Virus record (IMG/VR): IMGVR_UViG_3300032118_001817
Span: 1 to 39,323 of that record
Direction: 5' to 3' (one strand)
Length of the DNA: 39,323 bases
Source: a virus
The notes under the pieces are model-generated. The model searched no databases. It saw only the letters and a list, made by a program, of their open reading frames with translations, and was not told the DNA's origin. This document shows, one piece after another, positions 1 to 7,991 of the stretch (the stretch's first letter is position 1; the number at the start of each line of letters is the position of its first letter). Both the position numbers and the translations under genes were made by a program.

Positions 1-818
1 ATTCTTTTTAATAAATATTTTTCCCAAATTTCTAATACTTCTTTTCCATACTTTGAATATAAAAGTTTTGCAATTCCAAATAAAGGAGAATATCTACTAA
101 AAACTTTGTCTAAAGTGAATTCATCCCACTTTTTTTCGTTTGATCTTTTTAAGTTTTTTATAGCATGTATTTGAGCGTTTATTTCAAAATAAGTAGTATT
201 GACATTCTTTTGCTTTAATAATAAAATTTCATCATTCTTTAACCAATCTTTTAAATCTAATAAAGATGTTAAAAATCCTTTATGCAAAGAGTCGTCTATC
301 CAATGACTTAGTTCATGAGCTATAAATGATTTAATTTTTTGTGGAGTAAATTCACTTTTAAATACTTGTAAATCACTTTTTTTAATTAAAAGTTTGTCAA
401 AAAATAAATTTAATGCTCTTGTATTTATAGAAATAAAAATACAAGGATTATTATTTGTTGAAACTTTACCTTTATAAAAACTACCTTCTTTAAATACCCC
501 ACAATAGATAATTAAAGGATTTACTCTATTTGCTTCTTTACTATCTTGCTCTACTAATTTATTTGTAGAAATTTGACCAAATAAAACATCATCTCTTGAT
601 GCACTCCCTGTATCCCAAAAGTTTGATCTATAATTATCTTTATAAAAGTGCTGTACATCATACTCTCTAAATTCACTGGCTTTTAAATTACTTAAAAACT
701 TCTTAAAAAATAAATTATAAATTATATCAACATCTTTATTAATATCAAATGTTTTTTCTAACAACTCTGAATAGTAATCATATTGAAATTCATTAACTAT
801 TGATTTATATCTTTCCAT
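1..818 (-). CDS. HExxH putative zinc metallopeptidase, 3' end outside the window
   Basis: My translation from the ATG at 816-818 gives at least 272 residues, open to the left edge, so the C-terminus is missing. An upstream TAGGTAGTGA supports the start. Near residue 170 it has HELSHWIDD, an HExxH zinc-binding motif, and some 40 residues later FEINAQI, whose Glu could be the third zinc ligand of a gluzincin-type peptidase. The N-terminus starts MERY like the gene at 2944-3735, and a third HExxH gene lies at 5631-6320, so this is probably one of three distant paralogues in the virion-associated block. Substrate unknown; a role in capsid or tail maturation or in host entry is only a guess. Confidence 0.7.
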   Translation of the reverse strand, partial: MERYKSIVNEFQYDYYSELLEKTFDINKDVDIIYNLFFKKFLSNLKASEFREYDVQHFYKDNYRSNFWDTGSASRDDVLFGQISTNKLVEQDSKEANRVNPLIIYCGVFKEGSFYKGKVSTNNNPCIFISINTRALNLFFDKLLIKKSDLQVFKSEFTPQKIKSFIAHELSHWIDDSLHKGFLTSLLDLKDWLKNDEILLLKQKNVNTTYFEINAQIHAIKNLKRSNEKKWDEFTLDKVFSRYSPLFGIAKLLYSKYGKEVLEIWEKYLLKR

Positions 819-924
819 TTATTCACTACCTATTTTTAAACACATTAACCATAATAGCCCATATAAATTATTTATTTCATTATATTCTATTTTATCCCAA
901 CTATCTGCTCATTATTCAAAATCA

Positions 925-2157
925 TTAAGCCCTCAATGTAATTTCTGAATTTACAAACCCATCTTCAACAATTAACATGAGCTGTTCAGGGGTTGATGTA
1001 ACTTTCATTTTAAACAAAGCGAATTCGTTCACTCCTATAATCGACCCATTGATGTACAAATTCCCAAATGGAGTTTTAACTTTTGATAAGCAATGCAAGT
1101 GTCCTATTAAAATATCTGAAAAATTTAAACTTTCAAATTGTTTAAAAGCTCCTTCAATCTTCGAGGCTGACATTGCCAGACCATAGTATGGAATCCCGGC
1201 GAAACTGTTTGACCCATTTGAAAGGATATGTCCATGAGTGATTAAAAATTTTCTATCTGCTATATCTATAACTTTAAACAAACTTTCATTAACATTTATC
1301 TTTATCTTTTTTTCTTTATTGTCTTTTTGAATTAAATCAAAAAATATTTTTAATTGTTTAGCTAAAATATATTCATAGTTAACTATAGCAGCCTTTTTAT
1401 ATTCAGGCTTTCCTTCGGGTATTCTACTATGATTTCCTGCTAAAATTTCTACTTTAATTTCTGAAAAATTATCTTGTATTTCAACAAGTTTATTACAAAA
1501 ATATTCTTGTAATATAAATAAAGCTTCAACATCAGAAAATTCATTGTATTTCATCAACTCAGGAACGTGCCCACCAGAAAGTAAATCACCCAGCAATAAT
1601 ATATTAACTGTTTTAATCTCATATTTTTTACAATAATAAATAAAATAGTAAAATATTCTATCGAGTCTTTCTTTCATTATATCACTGTTATATTCATTTA
1701 TTCCATTTATTTCTATTGCATTTATAAGTTCACCTAAGTGAATATCAGATATTGTGAGTATTGCTTCTTTTTTCTTAACTTCTTTTTTACCCTTTGGGAT
1801 CTTTATTTCTTTTATATTTTCAATAAGTATCCCTGAACTTAGTCTTTTTTGAAATTCTTGAATGAGAGTATCCTCTACAACTTCACTTTTAATTAATTTC
1901 TGATTTTCTTTCTCATATGCTTTATTCTGTTCTTCAAGAACATGAATACGTTTTTTATAAGAAATTGAATCTAGTTTTTCTTTATTAAATATTTCTTTAA
2001 GTGCATTTTTAAATGAGCCGAAATATTTGTTAATTTGAGTATCTTTATACTTTCCATTCGACCTATAATAGTCTCTTGTAATTATATTCAAATCTGGAAA
2101 TTCTTTTAAAAATCTTTCATTACAAAGAATAACATCTTTAGTAATTTTTTCTTTCAT
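925..2157 (-). CDS. Calcineurin-like metallophosphoesterase with N-terminal DNA-binding repeat
   Basis: 410 residues. The C-terminal two thirds carries the full metallophosphoesterase motif set: DIH at 138-140, GD at 190-191, GNH at 241-243, THGH at 307-310 and GHLH at 352-355, so a two-metal phosphatase or nuclease is expected. Residues about 5-57 (ending YFGSFKNALKEI) look like the repeat found next to HNH homing endonucleases (HNH_repeat), a small helix-turn-helix-like DNA-binding unit. Residues 65-105 are Glu/Lys-rich and probably coiled coil. AAAGGGAG precedes the ATG. The combination suggests DNA-targeted nuclease or phosphatase activity. It is distinct from the SbcD-like protein at 37015-37914. 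Confidence 0.85.
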   Translation of the reverse strand: MKEKITKDVILCNERFLKEFPDLNIITRDYYRSNGKYKDTQINKYFGSFKNALKEIFNKEKLDSISYKKRIHVLEEQNKAYEKENQKLIKSEVVEDTLIQEFQKRLSSGILIENIKEIKIPKGKKEVKKKEAILTISDIHLGELINAIEINGINEYNSDIMKERLDRIFYYFIYYCKKYEIKTVNILLLGDLLSGGHVPELMKYNEFSDVEALFILQEYFCNKLVEIQDNFSEIKVEILAGNHSRIPEGKPEYKKAAIVNYEYILAKQLKIFFDLIQKDNKEKKIKINVNESLFKVIDIADRKFLITHGHILSNGSNSFAGIPYYGLAMSASKIEGAFKQFESLNFSDILIGHLHCLSKVKTPFGNLYINGSIIGVNEFALFKMKVTSTPEQLMLIVEDGFVNSEITLRA

Positions 2158-2159
2158 TC

Positions 2160-2849
2160 TTAAGACTCCCTTTCTCTATTTTTGAAAAGCTTTTGTTCTA
2201 TTATATTTTTCTTCGTTTGTAATATTGGTAATAACAACCAAGTAATAATCCAATACTCATGTTTTGAAAAATAAGGATACAACATTGGATTAGTTTCTTT
2301 AGGTGGTCTATTTAAACAAGTCATAGGACCAAATAGCAATCCATACTGCTTCCATACCCACATACATCTAAAAATAAAATCAGCTTGTAGTCCATTTCTA
2401 ATATTCTGATCAAGTATTCTTTGATTTATTTTTCTCACTCTTTCTTTTTCTGCTGGAGTTTTATAATCACTTACTTTTAATTTAGGTGACTTCCATCTTT
2501 TTAATCCTCCTACTCTTGATTTAAATGAAGAATGTATTCCTGCATCAAAGTCTCTTATGAGAAAAATTACTGGATATTTGTGAACTTCTACGTTGTCTTT
2601 TTTAACATAAGAAGTTGGATCAGTTGAAATAAGAAAAGTGAATTTCACTTCACGAGCGTTTGGAGATTGTTCCCAACTATGGGTTGATGCATTGTAAGAA
2701 AGATTTTTTCTTGCCGTAATCTTTGCCGCAAGCACATCAAGCATACTACGTTTCATTTTGTTATCAACACGTTTATAGAAATCTAAGCTTATGGTGTAAG
2801 CCTCCAATAAGCTTATATCGGTTTTCTTTAATCGAACACGAGCAGTCAT
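2160..2849 (-). CDS. Unknown protein, possibly virion-associated
   Basis: 229 residues, basic, with an AGAAGGAG ribosome site ahead of the ATG. No family recognised. The middle (PVIFLIRDFDAG, about 93-104) looks like a globular core and the C-terminal third is rich in Trp and Tyr. No signal peptide is evident; a hydrophobic run near IITWLLLPIL (about 203-212) is too short for a confident membrane segment. It lies between the HExxH/Ig-like block and the phosphoesterase, two bases from the next gene, so it is probably co-expressed with virion genes. Confidence 0.6.
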   Translation of the reverse strand: MTARVRLKKTDISLLEAYTISLDFYKRVDNKMKRSMLDVLAAKITARKNLSYNASTHSWEQSPNAREVKFTFLISTDPTSYVKKDNVEVHKYPVIFLIRDFDAGIHSSFKSRVGGLKRWKSPKLKVSDYKTPAEKERVRKINQRILDQNIRNGLQADFIFRCMWVWKQYGLLFGPMTCLNRPPKETNPMLYPYFSKHEYWIITWLLLPILQTKKNIIEQKLFKNRERES

Positions 2850-2851
2850 CT

Positions 2852-2947
2852 TTACTCCTTCTCAAATTTTCTTAATTTTTCAATTAACCAAATAAATGTT
2901 GAATAGAAAATAAAAGTACCTGTACAAAATAATATTAATTTTATCAT
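2852..2947 (-). CDS. 31-residue single-pass membrane peptide
   Basis: Short ORF starting ATG at 2945-2947, overlapping the TGA stop of the upstream HExxH gene as ATGA, a typical translational coupling signal; it ends TAA seven bases before the next gene's ribosome site is used. Residues about 3-22 (ILFCTGTFIFYSTFIWL region) form one hydrophobic membrane segment followed by a basic tail KLRKFEKE. The coupling and the clean hydrophobic/basic layout support a real gene. Function unknown; many phages have such small membrane peptides. Confidence 0.6.
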   Translation of the reverse strand: MIKLILFCTGTFIFYSTFIWLIEKLRKFEKE

Positions 2948-3735
2948 ATATTCAAATACTCAAACATGTTTTTGCAAAGTCTTTTTAATGGCTCCTCTTC
3001 AATAGTAAATACTTTATGATACCATAACAATATAGGACTAAAAGCAAATTTCTTTTGTGAACTATCCTGCAATATACTTTGTATTTCTTTATCTGTAATA
3101 CTAGTCATTCTAAATGTTTCTATAATTTGCCAAGCATATGACATAATTTCATACTTTCTTGATAAATATTTTCTTGCTGTATTTAAATCTTTTACAAGAA
3201 TTAAATTGTAAATGTATTCTCTTAATTTTACATCATTAATATGTATCATCTGTTCTCGATGTATTAACTCATGACCAATAACTATAATTACTTCATTTAA
3301 AAAAGAGTCATACTTTTTAGAGTCTGTAACAATATCTATAATATTAGAATTACAATTAATATGTATTATTAAAGTTTTTCGATTTATTGCACCATTTCTT
3401 ACATATAAACTCCCTGATGATCCTGAAGACTTAAACTCTATTTTATTATTTTTAAGAACTTCATTAAAAAACCAGTACAATTCATCTAATGTTTTATTTT
3501 TAAATTTATTAAGAACTTCTCCTTTTATTTCTTTAAAAAGTTTCTTAACATTATTAGCATACCCTTCAATGTTTATTACTGCTTCATGAATTACCCACAT
3601 ATACTTTTCATCTTTAAAATTATGCGGTTGTACTGATATTAAACAATCCTTTAATTCATACTTTACTTTATATAAATTAATAAATTCTTTAATATCTGAT
3701 TCTGATAATAAAGTCAAAGGAATATATCTTTCCAT
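2944..3735 (-). CDS. HExxH putative zinc metallopeptidase
   Basis: 263 residues. VIGHELIHREQM, around residue 155, contains the HExxH zinc-binding motif with the catalytic Glu. About 45 residues later YEIMSYAWQIIE supplies a Glu in the same context (E-x-M-x-x-A) as DELMAFANMIIEE in the 5631-6320 protein, which suggests a gluzincin-like third ligand. Together with the partial protein at 1-818 this makes three related putative peptidases within 6.3 kb, interleaved with Ig-like virion proteins. It follows the Ig-like gene without a gap. Substrate unknown. Confidence 0.75.
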   Translation of the reverse strand: MERYIPLTLLSESDIKEFINLYKVKYELKDCLISVQPHNFKDEKYMWVIHEAVINIEGYANNVKKLFKEIKGEVLNKFKNKTLDELYWFFNEVLKNNKIEFKSSGSSGSLYVRNGAINRKTLIIHINCNSNIIDIVTDSKKYDSFLNEVIIVIGHELIHREQMIHINDVKLREYIYNLILVKDLNTARKYLSRKYEIMSYAWQIIETFRMTSITDKEIQSILQDSSQKKFAFSPILLWYHKVFTIEEEPLKRLCKNMFEYLNI

Positions 3736-4596
3736 TTATACTAATCCCGACCGAGTTGTAAAATAAAAACTTTGTACATCTTCTGCTTCTAAATAAAGTT
3801 TACTTTGTATAGACGCTGATGTTGTTACTGTATATAAAGTAAGTCCTGACATATTATTTGTAGGATTTATTGTCAACACAATTCCAGATACATCATAACT
3901 TTTTGTATGAGGTAATGAAGGGCTTATAGAAAGATAATTTTCAACACTTCCCGAATTCATTGGGACTGTAAATTGTATAACAATATTTGAATCTCGTGCA
4001 ACCCCAGATGCTTCATCTGCTGGAATAGTAGTTAAGAACGATGGTATTCCTAAATAAGTAATATAATTGTCTACAATATTTTGTATTGGTGTTTCGAGAT
4101 TACCTCGGAAAAGATTTGCAAAATAACATTTTTGAGCAAGTTGTTTCCCCATGAAAGTTCCACGAGTTACTGGTGATTGTAAATAAATTGGAATTTTATT
4201 TCCTGCTGAATCATAAAGTATATCCAAAAGTAAATCATTTTCGTCAAGATTACTTGCTTCAGTTTGATATGTAGACTCAGAATGGGGAATGTATATTTTA
4301 ATCGGGAGCATATCCCATATAGATAAAGCTTCTACTTTTGAAGTAGATTGTTGATCTTTTTGAGTAAAAATTTCTATATCAGAAAATGGATACTCAATTA
4401 TTGTATTAGCGATTAAATATGAGTTTAATGAGTATGTTTCATCACCTAGTAAATCTTGTCCAGAAGATGTTATTCTTAAAAGTGACGTTTTTGACCCTGT
4501 AATTTTATTTACATATAGATCATGTAAATTACGAAGTACAGGTGCAACTTTTGCTGATATAGAGTCAAACGGGGTTTTTTTAAATTTCGTTGTCAT
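3736..4596 (-). CDS. Virion-type protein with C-terminal bacterial Ig-like domain
   Basis: 286 residues. Residues about 190-280 have the layout of an SbsA-type Ig-like domain (Big_5): IPADEASGVARDSNIVIQF, the PMNSGSV turn, an ITINPTN-like strand, LYTVTTSASI and a final YFTT strand. The N-terminal 185 residues are not recognised and probably form the part that binds the particle. A paralogous layout occurs in the gene at 4605-5612. Such Ig-like tails are common on phage capsid, neck or tail proteins and usually mediate weak surface binding. Virion role inferred from domain and neighbours. Confidence 0.7.
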   Translation of the reverse strand: MTTKFKKTPFDSISAKVAPVLRNLHDLYVNKITGSKTSLLRITSSGQDLLGDETYSLNSYLIANTIIEYPFSDIEIFTQKDQQSTSKVEALSIWDMLPIKIYIPHSESTYQTEASNLDENDLLLDILYDSAGNKIPIYLQSPVTRGTFMGKQLAQKCYFANLFRGNLETPIQNIVDNYITYLGIPSFLTTIPADEASGVARDSNIVIQFTVPMNSGSVENYLSISPSLPHTKSYDVSGIVLTINPTNNMSGLTLYTVTTSASIQSKLYLEAEDVQSFYFTTRSGLV

Positions 4597-4604
4597 AATT
4601 CTTA

Positions 4605-5612
4605 TTATATTGTTGTGAAACTTATTGTATGATCTGCTTCCATTTCTATTCCATCACCTGAAGTAGCTTCTTCATATACCGTTACAGTATATACAGTTCC
4701 TGAAGTCAAATTTTCATTCGGAGTAATCGTCACTGTTTTCGACGTTGAGTTCCAAACAACTTCATACCAAGTATAAGGATCAATGTATAAATTATCATTA
4801 GTCATGTCCTCGTTCATAGCAATATTAAATGCAATTACTATTCCAGATTGTACAGGATAACTTATAGCATCATCTACTGGAATAGTGTAACTTACAGAAG
4901 GTGTTGTTGCAACTAATCCACTTCCACCATCTTTACAATCTCTATAGTCAGTATTTGCATATGAAAATAAAGCTACCTGCATATCATCAACAGGATGTAT
5001 TCCATCTCCATCAAGAACAAGATTATGAAAATAAATTTTAAGATCATGCTGAATACAATTAATTCTACCTACTCCAAGTTGTTGTTCAAGTTCAAATGCA
5101 TACATTCCTTTAACTGGCTGTGGATCAAAGTCTACTAAGATTGGAAAAGTAGTAGTAACTCCATTCAATACAATTGGAACTTCAAGTAATGTCTTCTTTA
5201 AATCTCCAATTTGAAACTTTGTCCATGCTTCCATATAATCGTGTCCTGTATTAAAGATAGACATCATAGGAATTGTGAATACAGAAGGCATTGAGTTTAT
5301 TACAGCATTATAAGTATCATCATAAGTTATTTTTAAAAAAGCATTTGGAGCAAGTTTACTCATGTCAGTTTCTAATTCACCAATAGAATAAACAGTAATA
5401 GGAAGACTAAAATTTGTTGCTTTTGTTATCTTTGAAGCTACACGAAAAGCATTATTAGAAATATCTGCAAAGATAAATCTACTTGTCTTTGATGTAGCGT
5501 ATGCTTCAGTAGTATATAAAACTTCTGTACATATGTAAAGCCTAATTCTTTCGAGTATAGGCTCAATTAAAGCTGGATATGATGTTGATGTTGGAAAATA
5601 ATTTGTAGGCAA
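4605..5612 (-). CDS. Virion-type protein with C-terminal bacterial Ig-like domain
   Basis: 335 residues from a TTG start at 5610-5612, preceded by AAAGGGG at somewhat long spacing; no better ATG is available. Residues about 235-335 form an Ig-like Big_5 domain: VPVDDAISYPVQSG, AFNIAMNEDMT, VTITPNENLTSGTVYTVTV and ISFTT. The N-terminal 230 residues are beta-rich and unrecognised (for example IYFHNLVLDGDGIHPVDDM). It shares domain order with the next gene at 3736-4596, so the pair probably arose by duplication. Likely a structural or decoration protein of the particle. Confidence 0.7.
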   Translation of the reverse strand: MPTNYFPTSTSYPALIEPILERIRLYICTEVLYTTEAYATSKTSRFIFADISNNAFRVASKITKATNFSLPITVYSIGELETDMSKLAPNAFLKITYDDTYNAVINSMPSVFTIPMMSIFNTGHDYMEAWTKFQIGDLKKTLLEVPIVLNGVTTTFPILVDFDPQPVKGMYAFELEQQLGVGRINCIQHDLKIYFHNLVLDGDGIHPVDDMQVALFSYANTDYRDCKDGGSGLVATTPSVSYTIPVDDAISYPVQSGIVIAFNIAMNEDMTNDNLYIDPYTWYEVVWNSTSKTVTITPNENLTSGTVYTVTVYEEATSGDGIEMEADHTISFTTI

Positions 5613-5630
5613 TCTTTTATATTAACCCCT

Positions 5631-6320
5631 TTATTTTAAAACTATTTTAACTTCTCCTTTAAGATACTCATACATATATTTGTACAATTGATTTAATATT
5701 TGTCTTTCATTAAAAAAATTTACTTTATAAAAATTTAAAAATTCAGAATCTTCACTTTCAAAAATATCATATTTAATTCCTTGTATAATATCTTCATCAT
5801 TATACTCATTAAATCTTAATTCTTCAATAATCATATTAGCAAATGCCATTAGTTCATCTTTTCGTCTATAATATTTTAAATCATTTTTATCGTTTATTTT
5901 AATTTCATTTCCAATATGAGCATGTTTTTTAACTTGCAAATATTGACCACGATGAACTAATTCATGAGATAATGCTAAAAGAGCTGTTTCCTTAAAAAGA
6001 TTATAAGCATCAATAGATTTAAAATAATCTATTACATTGTTAGTACAAAAAATAATTATGTTTAAATTATATAATGTTCTTCCTCTTATAATTCCATATT
6101 TTGAAGTTTTATTTTCATCTACCACAGTAAAAATAATATTATAAGGAGATAAATAATTTGTTAAATATTTACAAACTTCTTTAGATGTTTTTAATTTAAA
6201 TACTTCTTTATTTACTTTCGATAATTTAGAATCTAATTGAGACAAATATTTTTCTGTATGAATTACTGTTTCATTCATAAAATAATGCATATTTTCAAAT
6301 ATTCTTTTATATACTTTCAT
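5631..6320 (-). CDS. HExxH putative zinc metallopeptidase
   Basis: 229 residues. ALSHELVHRGQY (about residue 120) is an HExxH zinc motif; about 35 residues on, KDELMAFANMIIEEL matches the pattern around the presumed third ligand in the 2944-3735 protein. Residues 1-70 are Lys-rich and alpha-helical. The gene starts directly after the TAG of the 52-residue gene (TAGATG) and precedes the Ig-like gene by 18 bases. Third member of the local HExxH set. No signal peptide, so it would act in the cytoplasm or inside the particle. Confidence 0.75.
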   Translation of the reverse strand: MKVYKRIFENMHYFMNETVIHTEKYLSQLDSKLSKVNKEVFKLKTSKEVCKYLTNYLSPYNIIFTVVDENKTSKYGIIRGRTLYNLNIIIFCTNNVIDYFKSIDAYNLFKETALLALSHELVHRGQYLQVKKHAHIGNEIKINDKNDLKYYRRKDELMAFANMIIEELRFNEYNDEDIIQGIKYDIFESEDSEFLNFYKVNFFNERQILNQLYKYMYEYLKGEVKIVLK

Positions 6321-6479
6321 CTATTTATATGGAGTCTTCACAACTATCTTTTTCAGTCCACCACTAATTCTTTTTGACTCATCTCCATGTCGTATCTTAA
6401 AACTACCTGTAGGTGGGTTTTCTGGAGTTACTCCTATATTAGAACTTGTTGTTATTTCTTCTTTTTTAAGTTTTTTCAT
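6321..6479 (-). CDS. Small basic protein (52 residues)
   Basis: ATG at 6477-6479 with AGAGGT eight bases upstream; ends TAG immediately before the next ATG. Sequence is Lys-rich at both ends with a Pro/Gly-rich middle (VTPENPPTGSFKIRHGDES), probably extended or disordered. It is the first gene after the TTTACTAATAAA element at 6503-6514 and so would lead the transcript that runs through the Ig-like and HExxH genes. Function unknown. Confidence 0.6.
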   Translation of the reverse strand: MKKLKKEEITTSSNIGVTPENPPTGSFKIRHGDESKRISGGLKKIVVKTPYK

Positions 6480-6502
6480 TATATACCTCTAAATATCATA
6501 TA

Positions 6503-6514
6503 TTTATTAGTAAA
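6503..6514 (-). promoter_or_regulatory. TTTACTAATAAA element (putative phage promoter)
   Basis: Minus-strand TTTACTAATAAATATA, 24 bases ahead of the 52-residue gene that leads the Ig-like/HExxH block. One of five identical 12-mers. TTTTTT lies just upstream. Confidence 0.5.
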
Positions 6515-6517
6515 AAA

Positions 6518-7909
6518 TTAAACATTATTATCACTTTCCTTTAATAAAGGTCTTATAGTAAAATAATCATCAAATACAAATTGAGTAAAAAATAGCTTTC
6601 CATCATTCTGCTTAATACAATTACAATTAATAATATCTTGCTCTAAAGACCACTCTTCATTCCTTTCCGGAAAAAACATCATTCTCAAATGCTTAGGTCT
6701 TTGTAAACTAAACATTACTCTTGCTCTTCCTGCATATCCATCTCCGCCATACACATCCTCAAGACCTACTTTATAAAAATCAAGATCTTCAGGCTTTCTA
6801 AACTTTGTACTTCTTATCTTATTTTCATTTGCTTGTAATACATAAAAAATATGACATCCATGTTTTTTTGTTATTTGATGAAGCTTATTGATAGATCGTT
6901 TAACTCCATAAGCACTCTCAAGATTTGAAAACTCTTCAACCATCTCCAACAAATCTATAGTAACAAATATATACTCATCTTTATCTTTAAAAATTCCTTT
7001 CTCTCTAAACTTTGATCTTGCTTTATAGATCAACGAGTCAATGTCATCAAGAGTTAAAAAAGACTCATCTGAAAATTCATAATAAGGGTTTGCTGACAAT
7101 CTTGCTATTGTTATACCTAATTGTTCTTCAAGTTCTTTATCTTTTTCCTGTCTTAGTAAATCTCCTAATGTAAATCTTCCTCTCATTGCTATAAGTCTAT
7201 CTGTTGAAGACAACTGGCTCATTTCTGGATTTAAAGATAATACTGGTATTCTTCTATTTATAAGATGATTCTCAATAGACTTTGTAAATATACTTTTAAC
7301 CATACCCTTCAATGCAACAAGTCCAGTCATTTCTCCATCTTGTCCTGGTCTTGTAATATTTTCATCTAATGGTTTAAATCCAAGACTTCTTTTTCTCTGT
7401 CCTAACTTTCTTTTTTCAAGTTCTTTTTTATAATCCTCTCCTAACTCTTTTGCTGACTTTAATTTTATCTTATCGTCAATCTCTGATAAATTATAAAGTA
7501 AATCATTTCCTAATTGCTTCAACTTATCATACTCTAATTCTCCTGCTGAAGATACATTTACAAGAATATCTTCAAGAATACTTTTGTTAATATTATGCTT
7601 TAAGTGTGTTTCTTTTATCTCTCTCTTTAAAAACTCAATGTTACTAAAGTCATCATAACCATTAAATATATCTAACAATTGTTGCTTATCAATTAAAGAA
7701 TCAAAAACAGAAGTAAATAATAAAAGCTCATCAATAGTACACTTAATATTTTTCTCATGTAGTTTCTGAATTGCTTTTATTATATTCCTTGGTTTCTCAT
7801 TAAGAAAAAACTTAATTGGAATATCATTACAATACTCTGAATTTCTCAATAAGAAAGAAACATATTTTAATTCTTTGACCAAATTAACTTCGGCAAAAGT
7901 AGTTTTCAT
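6518..7909 (-). CDS. DnaB-like replicative helicase with aberrant P-loop
   Basis: 463 residues with the DnaB order: N-terminal helical domain (1-150), linker, RecA-like domain from about 175 (LGFKPLDENITRPGQ). The Walker A position reads KGMVKS (201-206): Lys and Ser are kept but the usual GxxxxG spacing is altered. NPEMSQ (227-232) equals the DnaB LEMS motif, YIFVTIDLLE (313-322) is Walker B and FYVLQANENK (355-364) fits the sensor motif. The C-terminal DVYGGDGYAGRARVMF (about 388-403) resembles the DnaB arginine-finger loop region. It would unwind the fork together with the primase (34334-35482) and DnaC-like loader (29602-30321). A promoter-like element and a leader hairpin precede it. Confidence 0.85.
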   Translation of the reverse strand: MKTTFAEVNLVKELKYVSFLLRNSEYCNDIPIKFFLNEKPRNIIKAIQKLHEKNIKCTIDELLLFTSVFDSLIDKQQLLDIFNGYDDFSNIEFLKREIKETHLKHNINKSILEDILVNVSSAGELEYDKLKQLGNDLLYNLSEIDDKIKLKSAKELGEDYKKELEKRKLGQRKRSLGFKPLDENITRPGQDGEMTGLVALKGMVKSIFTKSIENHLINRRIPVLSLNPEMSQLSSTDRLIAMRGRFTLGDLLRQEKDKELEEQLGITIARLSANPYYEFSDESFLTLDDIDSLIYKARSKFREKGIFKDKDEYIFVTIDLLEMVEEFSNLESAYGVKRSINKLHQITKKHGCHIFYVLQANENKIRSTKFRKPEDLDFYKVGLEDVYGGDGYAGRARVMFSLQRPKHLRMMFFPERNEEWSLEQDIINCNCIKQNDGKLFFTQFVFDDYFTIRPLLKESDNNV

Positions 7910-7923
7910 TTATATACCCGCCG

Positions 7924-7959
7924 TAAAAATACACCCTCTTCAGAGGTGTGTTACTTGAC
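7924..7959 (-). repeat. Repeated leader hairpin, copy 1
   Basis: Minus-strand GTCAAGTAACACA, then CCTC-TGAA-GAGG within a longer imperfect stem ACAC/GTGT, then ATTTTTA. A near-identical element is at 33073-33107. In both places it lies just behind a gene end and ahead of the next gene: a terminator, attenuator or processing site. Confidence 0.6.
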
Positions 7960-7991
7960 TATAATATATACAAAAAGTCTAAAAAATTAAA
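7959..7991 (-). promoter_or_regulatory. TGTATATATTATAGT promoter-like element before the helicase gene
   Basis: Minus-strand TTTAATTTTTTA, then seven bases on TGTATATATTATAG. One of five related elements; the hairpin leader at 7924-7959 starts right after it. Confidence 0.55.

Noticed and set aside
819-924. Possible 12-codon ORF between the first two genes
   Set aside because: No ribosome site and too short; the 106 bases look like plain AT-rich spacer.
977-1186. Plus-strand ORFs (also at 10533, 12833, 13307, 16953, 18044, 22548, 23579, 26549, 27892, 29092, 30226, 36240, 38738)
   Set aside because: All lie opposite convincing minus-strand genes, lack ribosome sites and give low-complexity hydrophobic products.
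7924-7959. preQ1 riboswitch
   Set aside because: The TACACCCTCT run appears only on the opposite strand and the A-rich tail and loop do not match the consensus.
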